NCBI GenBank assembly: GCA_947497175.1
Contig: CANMFM010000007.1
Location: 457,798-521,797, forward strand
DNA: 64,000 bases
Reading direction: 5' to 3'
DNA from: an uncultured Aquimarina sp.
GTDB taxonomy: Bacteria; Bacteroidota; Bacteroidia; Flavobacteriales; Flavobacteriaceae
Below, one piece after another: positions 1 to 9,325 of this stretch. A program made the position numbers and the translations under genes. The notes under the pieces are model-generated. The model ran no database searches, was not told the origin of the DNA, and worked only from the letters and a program-made list of their open reading frames with translations. The first letter of the stretch is position 1. The number at the start of each line of letters is the position of its first letter.

Positions 1-582
1 ATTAGCACTCAATGGTGAGGGATGACCACTAGTTAAAACACAGTGTTTGGTTCGATCTATTTTTGCTCCTTTTTTTTTGGCAAAACCTCCCCATAACAAA
101 AACACCACATTTTCTTTTTTATCAGAAATAGCTTTGATCACTGCATCGGTAAATTTTTCCCATCCTTTATTTTGATGTGATCCCGCTTGATGAGCTCTTA
201 CGGTTAGGGTGGCATTTAGCAACAAAACCCCTTGTTTTGCCCAACGTTTCAAATTTCCATTTGATGGAAAATTAATTGCCAGATCGTCTTCAATTTCCTT
301 GAAAATATTTATCAAAGAAGGCGGCATAGGCACACCATCATTAACAGAAAAACATAAACCATTTGCTTGCCCAACACCATGATATGGGTCTTGGCCTATA
401 ATTACAACTTTAACATCATCAAAACTGCAAAAATCAAATGCCGAAAAAATCTCTGAGCCTTTAGGGTAACAAGTAGTATTTGTGTATTCTTCTTTTACAA
501 AATTAACCAAATCAGAAAAATAGGGTTTACTAAATTCGTCATTAAGTTGAGCTTTCCAGCTGGATTCAATATTTACATTCAT
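1..582 (-). CDS. ung: Uracil-DNA glycosylase (partial, C-terminus beyond window)
   Basis: Family 1 uracil-DNA glycosylase, which removes uracil from DNA to start base-excision repair. Reading the minus strand from the ATG at 582 gives a continuous frame to base 1. It contains the catalytic water-activating motif GQDPYHG, followed by ANGLCFSV, then LLLNATLTV, and near the window edge the DNA-intercalating HPSPLS motif. Only the last few dozen residues are missing. It is divergent from mutS2, with 88 bp between the two starts, so both probably start from this short gap. The motif set is specific for UNG; the only uncertainty is the missing 3' end. Confidence 0.95.
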   Translation of the reverse strand, partial: MNVNIESSWKAQLNDEFSKPYFSDLVNFVKEEYTNTTCYPKGSEIFSAFDFCSFDDVKVVIIGQDPYHGVGQANGLCFSVNDGVPMPPSLINIFKEIEDDLAINFPSNGNLKRWAKQGVLLLNATLTVRAHQAGSHQNKGWEKFTDAVIKAISDKKENVVFLLWGGFAKKKGAKIDRTKHCVLTSGHPSPLSAN

Positions 583-611
583 ATTGGTAATAAAAAATTA
601 CAGTAATTATG

Positions 612-619
612 TACTTTTG
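612..619 (+). promoter_or_regulatory. Probable -7 promoter element for mutS2
   Basis: TACTTTTG matches the flavobacterial -7 consensus TAnnTTTG exactly and lies about 50 bp before the mutS2 ATG. I see no TTTG at the expected -33 distance, so the assignment rests on one box. Confidence 0.4.
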
Positions 620-670
620 CTTCGTTCAAAATTTGATGGAATATAACCCAAAAATAGGGTAAAAAAAAGT

Positions 671-2845
671 ATGATTCGTATTTCTAAAAAAACATTAGAT
701 GATCTTGAGTTTGATGCAGTCCTGGCTCATATTGCAGAACTATGCAATACCGATTATGGTAAATCAAAAGCAGTACAGATTACTCCTTTTGAAACTAAAG
801 AAGAACTCAACATAGCGCTACAAGAAGTTTTTGAATATAAATCTTCTCGATTAAACGATGCCAAAATCCCTAATCATGGTTTTGAAAACATAAATAAAGA
901 GATACAACTATTACATATAGAAAACACTTTTTTAGAAGCTACTAATTTTAAAAAAATAGTGGCCATAAGTAGTACTTGTAATGACTTATTAGCATTTTTT
1001 AAGACCAACAAAGAGCTATATCCAATCCTATATCAGAGTTCGACTGAAGTGTATTTCACTAAAGAAATTATTACTCAAGTTGAAGCAGTGATCGATAAAT
1101 TTGGTGAAGTCAAAGATAACGCATCTGCCACACTACAAGGATTAAGAAGAGAAATCAATAGTGTTCAAGGAAAACTAAACGGAAGTTTCGGAAAAGATCT
1201 TTCGAGATACAATAGCCTTGGTTATCTTGACGAGATTAAAGAAAGTGTTGTCGATAACCGCAGAGTTTTGGCAGTGACCGCTATGTATCGTCGCAAAGTT
1301 AAAGGCGCTATAATGGGGAGTTCAAAAACTGGAAGTATTGTTTATATAGAACCCGAAGCAACACTTCAGTACAGCAGAGAATTAACGAATTTAAAATATG
1401 AAGAACGTGAAGAAATCGTAAAAATACTGAAAGAACTTACGAATAAATTACGTCCTTTTATAGCACTTTTACAACAGTATCAAGAATATTTGAGTGATAT
1501 TGACGTGGTTTCTGCAAAATCAAAATATGCTTATAAATTAAATGCCGTTTTACCAAAAATTTCAGCCAATAGAGAGCTAACTCTTAAAGATGCATACCAT
1601 CCATTATTATACTTAACCAATACGTCAAAAGGAGAAAAAACATATCCCCAAACCATATCACTCGATAAAAGCAATAGAATTATAGTGATTTCGGGTCCAA
1701 ATGCGGGAGGTAAAAGTATAACCCTCAAAACCATTGGTCTTTTACAAATCATGCTACAGAGTGGAATGTTGATTCCTGTTCATGAATATAGTCGAATGTG
1801 TTTATTCGATACAATTCTAACTGATATTGGCGATAACCAGTCCATTGAAAATCATTTGAGCACCTATAGTTATCGTTTAAAAAACATGAATTATTTCTTA
1901 CGTAAATGTAACGATAAAACCTTATTTCTTATTGATGAGTTTGGTACAGGTAGTGATCCAGAACTGGGTGGCGCATTGGCAGAAGCGTTTCTTGAGGTAT
2001 TCTATGAACGTGAATCTTATGGAATTATAACTACACATTATGCAAATCTGAAAATGTTAGCTAATGAGTTACCCAATATGACCAATGCCAACATGCTTTT
2101 TGATGCCAGAACGTTAGAACCCCTGTTTAAACTACACCTTGGCGAAGCAGGAAGTTCCTTTACTTTTGAAGTAGCGCAGAAAAATGGCATCCCATACAGT
2201 TTAATCAATAAAGCAAAGAAAAAAGTTGAGCGTGGAAAAATTCGTTTTGATAAAAGTATCGCCAACCTTCAAAAAGAGCGATCAAAATTACAAAGGACGA
2301 CATCATCTTTAAAAACCAAGGAGCAACAAACAGAAGAAGAAAAAGAACGCCTTGAAAAAACAAATGATCGCATTCAACGCAAATTGGAAAGCTATCAAGA
2401 ATTATATGACAGTAACCAGAGAATGATCTATTTAGGACAAAAAATAGATGACCTAAGTGAGAAATATTTCAACAACAAAAAGAAACGGGAATTGATTGAT
2501 GAGTTTATGAAAATTGTACAAATAGAAAATTCTAAACGCAAAAAACAGTCAGCAAAACAAAGAAAAGTCGAAAAATCCAAAGAACAAAGAGTGATTAAAG
2601 AAGTTGAAAAAAAGGTTGAAGTAATTCGAGAAAAGAAAAAAGAAGAAAAAAAGAAAGAAGAAAAAATAATTCAGGAAAAACCTAAAGTCACATTAAAAAT
2701 AGGTGATAAGGTAAGAATGATAGATGGTAAATCTACGGGAACTATTGACACTATCGAAAAAGGAAAAGCGGTTGTAAACTATGGAATTTTTACAACAAAT
2801 GTTGCACTGGATCAACTAGAGTTTGTAGAGCGCAAGAAGAAGTAA
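671..2845 (+). CDS. mutS2: MutS2-family DNA ATPase lacking an Smr domain
   Basis: MutS2-type ATPase, a relative of MutS that in other bacteria acts on recombination intermediates or collided ribosomes rather than in mismatch repair. The N-terminal half (about 1-300) is the helical core/lever region. The Walker A motif GPNAGGKS lies near residues 341-349 and the Walker B TLFLIDEFGTGSDPE near 417-430, followed by the ITTHYANLK segment. A long charged coiled coil (about 520-670) follows, and the protein ends in a small KOW-like beta domain (KIGDKVRMIDGKSTGTI). Canonical MutS2 is about 780 residues with a C-terminal Smr nuclease domain carrying HGxG; here that domain is absent, at 724 residues. 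This short form is, to my knowledge, usual in Flavobacteria. Any nicking activity is therefore doubtful. Confidence 0.9.
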   Translation: MIRISKKTLDDLEFDAVLAHIAELCNTDYGKSKAVQITPFETKEELNIALQEVFEYKSSRLNDAKIPNHGFENINKEIQLLHIENTFLEATNFKKIVAISSTCNDLLAFFKTNKELYPILYQSSTEVYFTKEIITQVEAVIDKFGEVKDNASATLQGLRREINSVQGKLNGSFGKDLSRYNSLGYLDEIKESVVDNRRVLAVTAMYRRKVKGAIMGSSKTGSIVYIEPEATLQYSRELTNLKYEEREEIVKILKELTNKLRPFIALLQQYQEYLSDIDVVSAKSKYAYKLNAVLPKISANRELTLKDAYHPLLYLTNTSKGEKTYPQTISLDKSNRIIVISGPNAGGKSITLKTIGLLQIMLQSGMLIPVHEYSRMCLFDTILTDIGDNQSIENHLSTYSYRLKNMNYFLRKCNDKTLFLIDEFGTGSDPELGGALAEAFLEVFYERESYGIITTHYANLKMLANELPNMTNANMLFDARTLEPLFKLHLGEAGSSFTFEVAQKNGIPYSLINKAKKKVERGKIRFDKSIANLQKERSKLQRTTSSLKTKEQQTEEEKERLEKTNDRIQRKLESYQELYDSNQRMIYLGQKIDDLSEKYFNNKKKRELIDEFMKIVQIENSKRKKQSAKQRKVEKSKEQRVIKEVEKKVEVIREKKKEEKKKEEKIIQEKPKVTLKIGDKVRMIDGKSTGTIDTIEKGKAVVNYGIFTTNVALDQLEFVERKKK

Positions 2846-2898
2846 ACACCTTAATAAAACATGATCTAATCTGCCTGTTAAAGTATCCTTAAACCACA

Positions 2899-2927
2899 TT
2901 TCTGAGAATTTTATCTTTATATATTTG
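2899..2927 (+). promoter_or_regulatory. Probable promoter of the PIG-L operon
   Basis: TATATTTG at 2920-2927 matches the flavobacterial -7 element TAnnTTTG exactly. A weak TTTC stands 17 nt upstream in the -33 position. The start codon of the deacetylase follows 31 bp later. Confidence 0.45.
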
Positions 2928-2958
2928 GTGCATTACTATTAAAATTGCAGCCATAACT

Positions 2959-5457
2959 ATGCGAAAAACACTTCTTTTAGTCAGTCTAAGCTTACTCTTT
3001 CCATTGATATCAAGAGCCCAACGACCTAACAAACCAAATGCCTCAGAAATTCATGAATCCATAAAAAAACTTAACTTCTTAGGCTCAGTACTGTATGTTG
3101 CCGCTCATCCGGATGATGAAAACACAAGACTAATCTCATTTATGGCTAATCATGTCAAAGCCAGAACCGCTTACCTATCAATGACTCGTGGTGATGGTGG
3201 GCAAAACCTTATTGGCCCCGAAATAAGAGAACAACTAGGCGCCATACGAACTCAAGAATTACTGGCCGCAAGAAGAACTGATGGTGGTGAACAGATGTTT
3301 ACACGTGCAAATGATTTTGGATATTCAAAACATCCAGATGAAACACTCTCTATATGGAATAAAAAAGAAGTATTAAGTGATGTTATATGGGCCATTCGAA
3401 AATTTAGACCCGATGTGATTATTAATCGATTTGATCATAGAACTCCTGGAAGCACACATGGGCATCATACATCTTCGGCTATGTTAAGTACCGAGGCCTT
3501 TGATCTCGCTGCAAATAAAGAAACATATCCGAATCAACTTCAATATACCGAAGTTTGGCAACCTAAAAGGCTATTTTTTAATACTTCATGGTGGTTCTAT
3601 GGTAGTAAAGAAAATTTTGAAAAAGCAGATAAATCAAAGATGCTCAGTTTTGATACTGGAGTATACTATCCAACAATAGGTCTTTCAAATACAGAGATCG
3701 CCTCTCTTAGTCGAAGCCAACATAAATCTCAGGGCTTTGGCAGTACGGGAACACGGGGTACATCAAATGAGTATATCGAATTAATAAAAGGAGAACTACC
3801 CGAGGATAAAAGTAACATCTTTGATGGAATTGATACCTCATGGAATCGTATACAAGGAGGAAAAGAAATAGGTGATATCCTGTATCAAGTAGAAAAAGAT
3901 TTTGATTTTAGAAATCCTTCCTCTTCAATTCCTCAACTCATAAAAGCATATCAGGCTATTCAACAATTAGAAGACAAACACTGGAAAACTATAAAGTCTA
4001 AAGAAATAAAAGATATTATTGCAAGTGCTTCAGGGCTGTATCTAGAAGCCGTTGCCAAAGAACCTTACACAACCAAAGGAGGTAAAATAAACGTAACCTT
4101 AGAAGCTATTAACAGAAGTACTGCAAATATTATATTAAAATCGATCAAGATTGATGCGCTCGATATCGATAATGTCTCAGAGAAAATTCTCTCTAATAAT
4201 ATCAAAAACAATTTTGAGTTTGAAGGGATAGTTCCAAATGATATTGAATATACAAACCCATATTGGCTAAACAAAAAGGGATCCTTAGGAATGTATCTTG
4301 TTGATGATCAAAAATTGATCGGAAAACCAGAAACAGATCATAAAATCAAGGCGCAATTCAATTTACAAATTGAAGGAGTTTCGATTCCTTATTCAAAAGA
4401 AATAATATATAAAACTAATGATCCGGTAAAAGGTGAAGTGTACAAACCTTTTGAAATCATCCCAGCCGTTTCAGCGCATATAAAAGACAACGTAATTATT
4501 TATGCCAATGGTGCTTCAAAACAAATTCCTGTTGTTATAAAAGCAGGTCAGACGAATATAAGTGGCAGTGTTGCGTTAGCATACCCAAAAGGATGGATAG
4601 TATCTCCGAAGCAGATAGATTTTAATTTAGCTCAAAAAGGAGAAGAAAAAATAGTAGTTTTTACACTTACTGCACCTAAAAATCAAAGCGAAGGATATAT
4701 TTCGCCGATCATTACTAGTAATGGAAACGTATTTTCCAAAGATATAATTACGATAGATTATGATCATATTCCATATCAAACCTTAGTGCTACCCTCAGAG
4801 ACAAAAGTCGTTAAACTGAATATTCAAAAAAAGGGGCAAAACATTGGATATATTGAAGGTGCAGGAGATGTAGTACCAGAGAGTTTACAACAAATCGGGT
4901 ATACCGTAACAACAATTGATCCAGAATCAATATCAATAGAAACTTTAAAACCATTTGATGCCGTTGTCGTAGGAATCAGAGCATATAACACCGTAGAACA
5001 ACTTAAGTTTAAACAACAATACCTGCTTGATTATGTAAAAGAAGGAGGAAATTTAATCATTCAATACAATACAAACCGAAGATTAAAGGTAGAAGACAAC
5101 CTTGGCCCTTATCCATTAAAATTGTCAAGAGATCGAGTTACCGATGAAAAGGCCGAAATCACCTTTTTGGCCCCCGACCACCAAGTATTAAATTCTCCTA
5201 ATAAAATCACTAAAGAAGATTTTAAAGGATGGGTACAGGAACGTGGACTATATTTTCCTGGCGAATGGTCTAAAGAGTATACCGCTATTTTGGCGTCGAA
5301 TGATAAAGGAGAATCTCAAAAAAAAGGACCTCTATTGATTGCTAAATACGGAAAAGGACATTATGTATACACAGGCCTAAGCTTTTTTAGAGAGTTTCCT
5401 GCTGGTGTACCTGGTGCATATCGCCTATTTGCAAATATGTTATCTTTAGGAAAATAA
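2959..5457 (+). CDS. Secreted PIG-L family deacetylase with C-terminal GATase-like domain
   Basis: PIG-L/LmbE-type zinc-dependent N-deacetylase, a family that removes acetyl groups from N-acetylglucosaminyl compounds. A signal peptide (about 1-20, ending SRA-Q) sends it across the inner membrane. The zinc/catalytic motif AAHPDDE is at residues 48-54, followed by a second metal segment STHGHH near 168. The middle (about 370-610) is beta-rich and Ig-like. Residues about 640-830 look like a GATase1/ThuA-type Rossmann domain (DAVVVGIRAYN, GGNLIIQYNT, GKGHYVYTGLSFFREFPAG). It leads an operon with a membrane peptide, a sodium symporter and a Gfo/Idh oxidoreductase, which suggests deacetylation, uptake and oxidation of an amino sugar or glycoconjugate. 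The substrate is not visible in the sequence. Confidence 0.85.
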   Translation: MRKTLLLVSLSLLFPLISRAQRPNKPNASEIHESIKKLNFLGSVLYVAAHPDDENTRLISFMANHVKARTAYLSMTRGDGGQNLIGPEIREQLGAIRTQELLAARRTDGGEQMFTRANDFGYSKHPDETLSIWNKKEVLSDVIWAIRKFRPDVIINRFDHRTPGSTHGHHTSSAMLSTEAFDLAANKETYPNQLQYTEVWQPKRLFFNTSWWFYGSKENFEKADKSKMLSFDTGVYYPTIGLSNTEIASLSRSQHKSQGFGSTGTRGTSNEYIELIKGELPEDKSNIFDGIDTSWNRIQGGKEIGDILYQVEKDFDFRNPSSSIPQLIKAYQAIQQLEDKHWKTIKSKEIKDIIASASGLYLEAVAKEPYTTKGGKINVTLEAINRSTANIILKSIKIDALDIDNVSEKILSNNIKNNFEFEGIVPNDIEYTNPYWLNKKGSLGMYLVDDQKLIGKPETDHKIKAQFNLQIEGVSIPYSKEIIYKTNDPVKGEVYKPFEIIPAVSAHIKDNVIIYANGASKQIPVVIKAGQTNISGSVALAYPKGWIVSPKQIDFNLAQKGEEKIVVFTLTAPKNQSEGYISPIITSNGNVFSKDIITIDYDHIPYQTLVLPSETKVVKLNIQKKGQNIGYIEGAGDVVPESLQQIGYTVTTIDPESISIETLKPFDAVVVGIRAYNTVEQLKFKQQYLLDYVKEGGNLIIQYNTNRRLKVEDNLGPYPLKLSRDRVTDEKAEITFLAPDHQVLNSPNKITKEDFKGWVQERGLYFPGEWSKEYTAILASNDKGESQKKGPLLIAKYGKGHYVYTGLSFFREFPAGVPGAYRLFANMLSLGK

Positions 5458-5466
5458 ATAACAGGA

Positions 5467-5580
5467 ATGGAAGAGTCAAAAGAAAAATTCGTCTGGAAAA
5501 AATTGTACTCGGCTATATTAATTGCTAATGTTCTGTATATTTTGGTTTTCTATTTGATAACGAGTATGTATTCCTCATGA
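5467..5580 (+). CDS. Small single-pass membrane peptide, 37 aa
   Basis: A 37-residue frame begins MEESKEKFVWKKLYSAILI and ends at TGA. A charged N-terminal tail is followed by one hydrophobic segment of about 20 residues (SAILIANVLYILVFYLI), so an inner-membrane single span is predicted. It starts 9 bp after the PIG-L stop and ends 54 bp before the symporter start, on the same strand. Its place directly before an SSS transporter suggests a small transporter accessory subunit, as with other short membrane partners of symporters; this is inference. The spacing and composition support a real gene. Confidence 0.65.
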   Translation: MEESKEKFVWKKLYSAILIANVLYILVFYLITSMYSS

Positions 5581-5634
5581 AATGCGCATGTACATACTTT
5601 TTTTCTTCACTAATTAATTCTTGATCATCAACAT

Positions 5635-7314
5635 ATGCAAACTATAGATTGGATTGTACTCATCGGAACCTTATTATTCATTGTTTTATATGGAGCCTGG
5701 AAAACAAAAGGCAGTAAAAATGTACAAGAATATATTCGAGGAGGCAACGAAGCCCAATGGTGGACAATAGGACTATCGGTCATGGCAACTCAAGCCAGTG
5801 CAATCACCTTTCTTTCGACTCCCGGACAGGCATTTCATAGCGGAATGGGATTTGTACAATTCTACTTTGGCCTCCCTATTGCAATGGTAATCATTTGCCT
5901 GATTTTTATACCCCTCTACCATAAATTAAATGTTTACACAGCCTATGAATATTTAGAAAGTCGATTTGATTTAAAAACGCGTAGTTTAACCGCTATTTTA
6001 TTTTTGATTCAAAGAGGGCTGGCAGCAGGAATTACTATTTTTGCACCTGCTATTATTTTATCTGCGGTTTTAGGATGGAACCTTACGTCTTTAAATATAA
6101 TTATAGGAATTCTAGTTATTATATATACGGTATCTGGCGGAACCAAAGCAGTTAGTGTTACCCAAAAACAACAAATGGCAGTAATTTTTACAGGAATGTT
6201 TATTGCCTTTTTTTTAATCATAAGTTACTTGCCAGATGAGATTACCTTTTCTAAAGCTCTAGACATTGCGGGTGCCAGTGGTAAAATGAAAGTTTTAGAT
6301 TTTTCTTTTGATCTTAATAATCGCTATACCGTGTGGACTGGTATTTTAGGAGGAACCTTTTTAATGCTATCCTACTTTGGAACAGATCAAAGTCAAGTAC
6401 AACGGTATCTATCGGGCAAATCTGTTAAAGAAAGTCAACTAGGACTGCTTTTTAATGGATTACTCAAAGTACCTATGCAATTCTTTATCCTTCTGGTAGG
6501 TGTAATGGTATTTGTTTTTTACCAGTTCAATTCAACACCAATAAATTTTAACCCAGCGGCAATAGCAGCAATTCAAAACTCTGAATATGATGCAGAATAC
6601 AAACAACTTGAAGATAAATTAGAAGGAGTTAATGCTCAAAAAAAATCATTAATAAATGATTACTTAACAGATCACAAAGCAAGCACAAAAGCTTCTATTA
6701 AAGAACTCAATGATGTTGATCAAGAAATTCGAGATGCTGCAAAAACACTAATTCAAAAAGCAAATCCCAATGTAGAAACAAATGACAAAGATTATGTTTT
6801 TATTCATTTTATTCTTAATAATCTACCCCGTGGGTTGATCGGGTTATTGTTAGCTGTAATTTTATCAGCAGCAATGTCATCTACGGCATCAGAGCTTAAT
6901 GCTTTAGCTTCTACAACCACTATGGATCTATATAGGCGTAATATTAAAAAAGAAAAAACTGATAAGCATTATGTAAATGCTTCAAAACTTTTTACTCTGG
7001 TATGGGGAGTTATTGCCATTCTGGTAGCCTGCTTCGCAAATCTATTTGACAATTTAATTCAGTTGGTTAATATTATTGGTTCTATCTTTTACGGTAATGT
7101 TTTGGGTATATTTTTGCTTGCATTTTTTATAAAGTTTGTTCATAGCAATGCTACTTTTATTGCTGCTATTATAACCCAATGTATTGTGGTTTTTGTTTGG
7201 ACACAAGAATGGTTGCCATTTCTATGGCTCAATGCCTTAGGTTGTGGTTTGGTAATGATAATCGCTATAATACTACAGCCTGTAATTCATTCAAAACCTA
7301 AAATCAGAACATAA
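5635..7314 (+). CDS. Sodium:solute symporter (SSS family)
   Basis: Sodium-coupled solute symporter of the SSS/SLC5 family in the inner membrane, 559 residues. The sequence shows repeated hydrophobic spans, the QASAITFLSTPGQAF segment of the first unwound helix, the FGTDQSQVQRYLSGKS motif characteristic of the family, and LSAAMSSTASELNALAS (about 410-427) near the sodium site. A hydrophilic, charged insertion at about 318-390 interrupts the membrane core, a feature often seen in Bacteroidetes members. It follows the membrane peptide, and its stop overlaps the start of the next gene by one base (TAATG), so the two are translationally coupled. Probable substrate: a sugar or sugar acid released by the deacetylase pathway; this is inferred from context. 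Confidence 0.88.
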   Translation: MQTIDWIVLIGTLLFIVLYGAWKTKGSKNVQEYIRGGNEAQWWTIGLSVMATQASAITFLSTPGQAFHSGMGFVQFYFGLPIAMVIICLIFIPLYHKLNVYTAYEYLESRFDLKTRSLTAILFLIQRGLAAGITIFAPAIILSAVLGWNLTSLNIIIGILVIIYTVSGGTKAVSVTQKQQMAVIFTGMFIAFFLIISYLPDEITFSKALDIAGASGKMKVLDFSFDLNNRYTVWTGILGGTFLMLSYFGTDQSQVQRYLSGKSVKESQLGLLFNGLLKVPMQFFILLVGVMVFVFYQFNSTPINFNPAAIAAIQNSEYDAEYKQLEDKLEGVNAQKKSLINDYLTDHKASTKASIKELNDVDQEIRDAAKTLIQKANPNVETNDKDYVFIHFILNNLPRGLIGLLLAVILSAAMSSTASELNALASTTTMDLYRRNIKKEKTDKHYVNASKLFTLVWGVIAILVACFANLFDNLIQLVNIIGSIFYGNVLGIFLLAFFIKFVHSNATFIAAIITQCIVVFVWTQEWLPFLWLNALGCGLVMIIAIILQPVIHSKPKIRT

Positions 7315-8294
7315 TGACCAGCAAAAGGATCGTAAAATGGGGGATTCTTGGCTGTGGTAAAATTGCTCATAAATTTGCAGAAGATCTTCTTACTATTCCA
7401 TCTGCAAAACTATTTGCTGTTGCAAGTCGAAATGTTAACAAGGCCCGTGATTTTGCGGCTAAATATAACATCCCGGTTAGCTATGATAGTTATGAAGCCC
7501 TATGTAAAGATCTGGAAATTGATATCATTTATATCGCAACACCACATCCTCTTCATCATCAAAATACCATGATGTGCCTTAGGAATAACAAAGCTGTTTT
7601 ATGCGAAAAACCATTTGCTATGAACAGCAATCAGGTTGAAGAAATGATTTCTTTGGCAAAAAAGAAGAATATTTTTTTGATGGAAGCTCTTTGGACTTAT
7701 TTTTTACCTCATTATCAATATGTCCTAGATAAAATTAAATCCAAAGAATTAGGAGAAGTGAAATCACTAAAAGCAGATTTTGGCTTTGCTTCTGCATTTA
7801 ACCCAGATAGCCGAATATTTAATAAAGATCTTGGTGGAGGTAGTTTATTAGATGTAGGCATATACCCCCTTTTTGCGGCTTTAACTATTTTAGGATATCC
7901 TGAAGAAATTATAGCGAAAGCTACCTTTGGAAAAACTGGAGTCGATGAAACTTGTACGATGCAGCTTCTTTATAAAAATAAGGTAACTGCTTCTCTATTT
8001 AGCGCTATTACTCTAAAAACAGATACCAAGGCCATTATTGAACTTGAAAATGGCACCATTACTATCAATAGCCGATTTCATGAACCTTCATCAATAACGA
8101 TAGAAAAAAACGGAAAATCAGACACTATAACATTCAAAATCAATACAAACGGATATAACTTTGAAGCAATTCATGCGCAAGAAATGCTTTCAAAAAATCG
8201 CATTGAAAGCACCTTAATGACCTTTGAAAAAAGTCGACTTTTAATACAGCTTTTAGATGCGGTTCGTAAAGAAATAGGATTACAGTATTCTTAG
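7314..8294 (+). CDS. Gfo/Idh/MocA family NAD(P)-dependent oxidoreductase
   Basis: Sugar or sugar-derivative dehydrogenase of the Gfo/Idh/MocA family, 326 residues, cytoplasmic. The N-terminal Rossmann fold carries WGILGCGKIAHKFAEDL (glycine-rich NAD(P) site, about 9-25). The family EKP motif is present as CEKPFAMN (about 97-104). The downstream GGSLLDVGIYP segment (about 178-188) carries the conserved DxGxY residues of the dimeric trans-1,2-dihydrobenzene-diol/glucose-fructose oxidoreductase branch. The start overlaps the symporter stop by one base. As the last gene of the operon it probably oxidises the imported sugar. The exact substrate cannot be told from sequence. Confidence 0.88.
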   Translation: MTSKRIVKWGILGCGKIAHKFAEDLLTIPSAKLFAVASRNVNKARDFAAKYNIPVSYDSYEALCKDLEIDIIYIATPHPLHHQNTMMCLRNNKAVLCEKPFAMNSNQVEEMISLAKKKNIFLMEALWTYFLPHYQYVLDKIKSKELGEVKSLKADFGFASAFNPDSRIFNKDLGGGSLLDVGIYPLFAALTILGYPEEIIAKATFGKTGVDETCTMQLLYKNKVTASLFSAITLKTDTKAIIELENGTITINSRFHEPSSITIEKNGKSDTITFKINTNGYNFEAIHAQEMLSKNRIESTLMTFEKSRLLIQLLDAVRKEIGLQYS

Positions 8295-8307
8295 AAATTT
8301 ATACAAC

Positions 8308-8340
8308 AAAAAAGCGTTCTGGAAATTCAAAACGCTTTTT
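8308..8340. terminator. Bidirectional intrinsic terminator
   Basis: AAAAAAGCGTT and AACGCTTTTT form a stem with A and T tracts on both flanks and a 12-nt loop. It lies between the convergent Gfo/Idh and DUF2911 genes and can end both transcripts. Confidence 0.8.
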
Positions 8341-8364
8341 ATGATTTGTGTGTGAAAAAGAGTG

Positions 8365-9207
8365 TTATTTAGCCCCCCACTCCGCAAGGGAATCTTTATT
8401 TAATTTTACATAGTCAGCGTTTCCTGCTTTCTCTGCTAATTCTAACGATGTTTTAGCGGCTTTTATTGCCCCGTCTTTGTCTCCTTTTTTAGCATAAATC
8501 AAAGATTGTTGCCTGTGATACCAAAAAGCTGGCTCTTTACGCAAAGAAATGGCTTTGTCAATATGCTCTTTTGCTTTATCAAAATTCTCAATGTCTTTAT
8601 AAAACACTGCTGCCTGATAGTGATCTCCGGCAGATGGTCCAGCCATAACTTTTTCGATACTCGCTAAAGCAGTTTCTTTTGCAGGAACTTCAATTTTTAC
8701 CGCCGCTTCTGTTTTTTCCCATAAAAAATTTAAGATAGCCGAATCCATTTTAAAATCACTGAATACGACTGTAAAAGTCTCTATATTTACTGGCATAGCG
8801 GTAGGCTTTACTGAAACTTTAGCAGCAACTTTGGCATCGTCCCATTCTCTTGGAACACCCCAGTTATTAGCATCGCTATAAAAGATTACTTCCCAATTTT
8901 CTTTACCAGGTTTTGTAAAAATGGCATAAGTTCCTTTTTTTAGTTCCTTCCCACCTACTTTTACATCATCACTAAAAGTAATTTGTGTATTTTTATTAGC
9001 ACCGGTTCTCCAAAGTTTATCAAATGGCACTAAATCTCCAAAAATAGTTCTTCCTCTCATACTAGGACGTGAGTACTCTACAGAAACATCTGTTAATCCA
9101 ATAACCTGCTCAATTTTAGAAGATGGGCTAGGTTGTGGGGTTTTAACCTGAGCTTCTATCCCAAAAGATAATAAAGCCACAGAAAGAAATAAGACGATTG
9201 TTTTCAT
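8365..9207 (-). CDS. DUF2911 domain protein with C-terminal TPR-like helices
   Basis: Secreted or periplasmic protein of 280 residues with a signal peptide (about 1-19, ending SFGIEAQ). Residues about 25-170 match the DUF2911 pattern common in Bacteroidetes: SPSSKIEQVIGLTDVSVEYSRPSMRGRTIFG, GANKNTQITFSDDV and KKGTYAIFTKPG; the first is quoted only as a family signature. The C-terminal part (about 190-280) looks like tetratricopeptide repeats (AAVFYKDIENFDKAKEHIDKA, then WYHRQQSLIYAKKGDKDGA). The function of DUF2911 is unknown. It stands alone on the minus strand between a shared terminator and the divergent aquaporin gene. Confidence 0.85.
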   Translation of the reverse strand: MKTIVLFLSVALLSFGIEAQVKTPQPSPSSKIEQVIGLTDVSVEYSRPSMRGRTIFGDLVPFDKLWRTGANKNTQITFSDDVKVGGKELKKGTYAIFTKPGKENWEVIFYSDANNWGVPREWDDAKVAAKVSVKPTAMPVNIETFTVVFSDFKMDSAILNFLWEKTEAAVKIEVPAKETALASIEKVMAGPSAGDHYQAAVFYKDIENFDKAKEHIDKAISLRKEPAFWYHRQQSLIYAKKGDKDGAIKAAKTSLELAEKAGNADYVKLNKDSLAEWGAK

Positions 9208-9298
9208 TGTGTTGAATTTAGTTTGTTTGAATTATTGATAACGAAAATAAGGAATACACCTGCATTAAGAGTTAACAAAAACTTAAAATAAGGAATAG

Positions 9299-9306
9299 TA
9301 TATTTG
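9299..9306 (+). promoter_or_regulatory. -7 promoter element for the aquaporin gene
   Basis: TATATTTG matches TAnnTTTG exactly and lies 19 bp before the ATG at 9326, so the leader would be short. No clear TTTG is seen at -33. Confidence 0.45.
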
Positions 9307-9325
9307 TCGGCATATTAGGATAATC

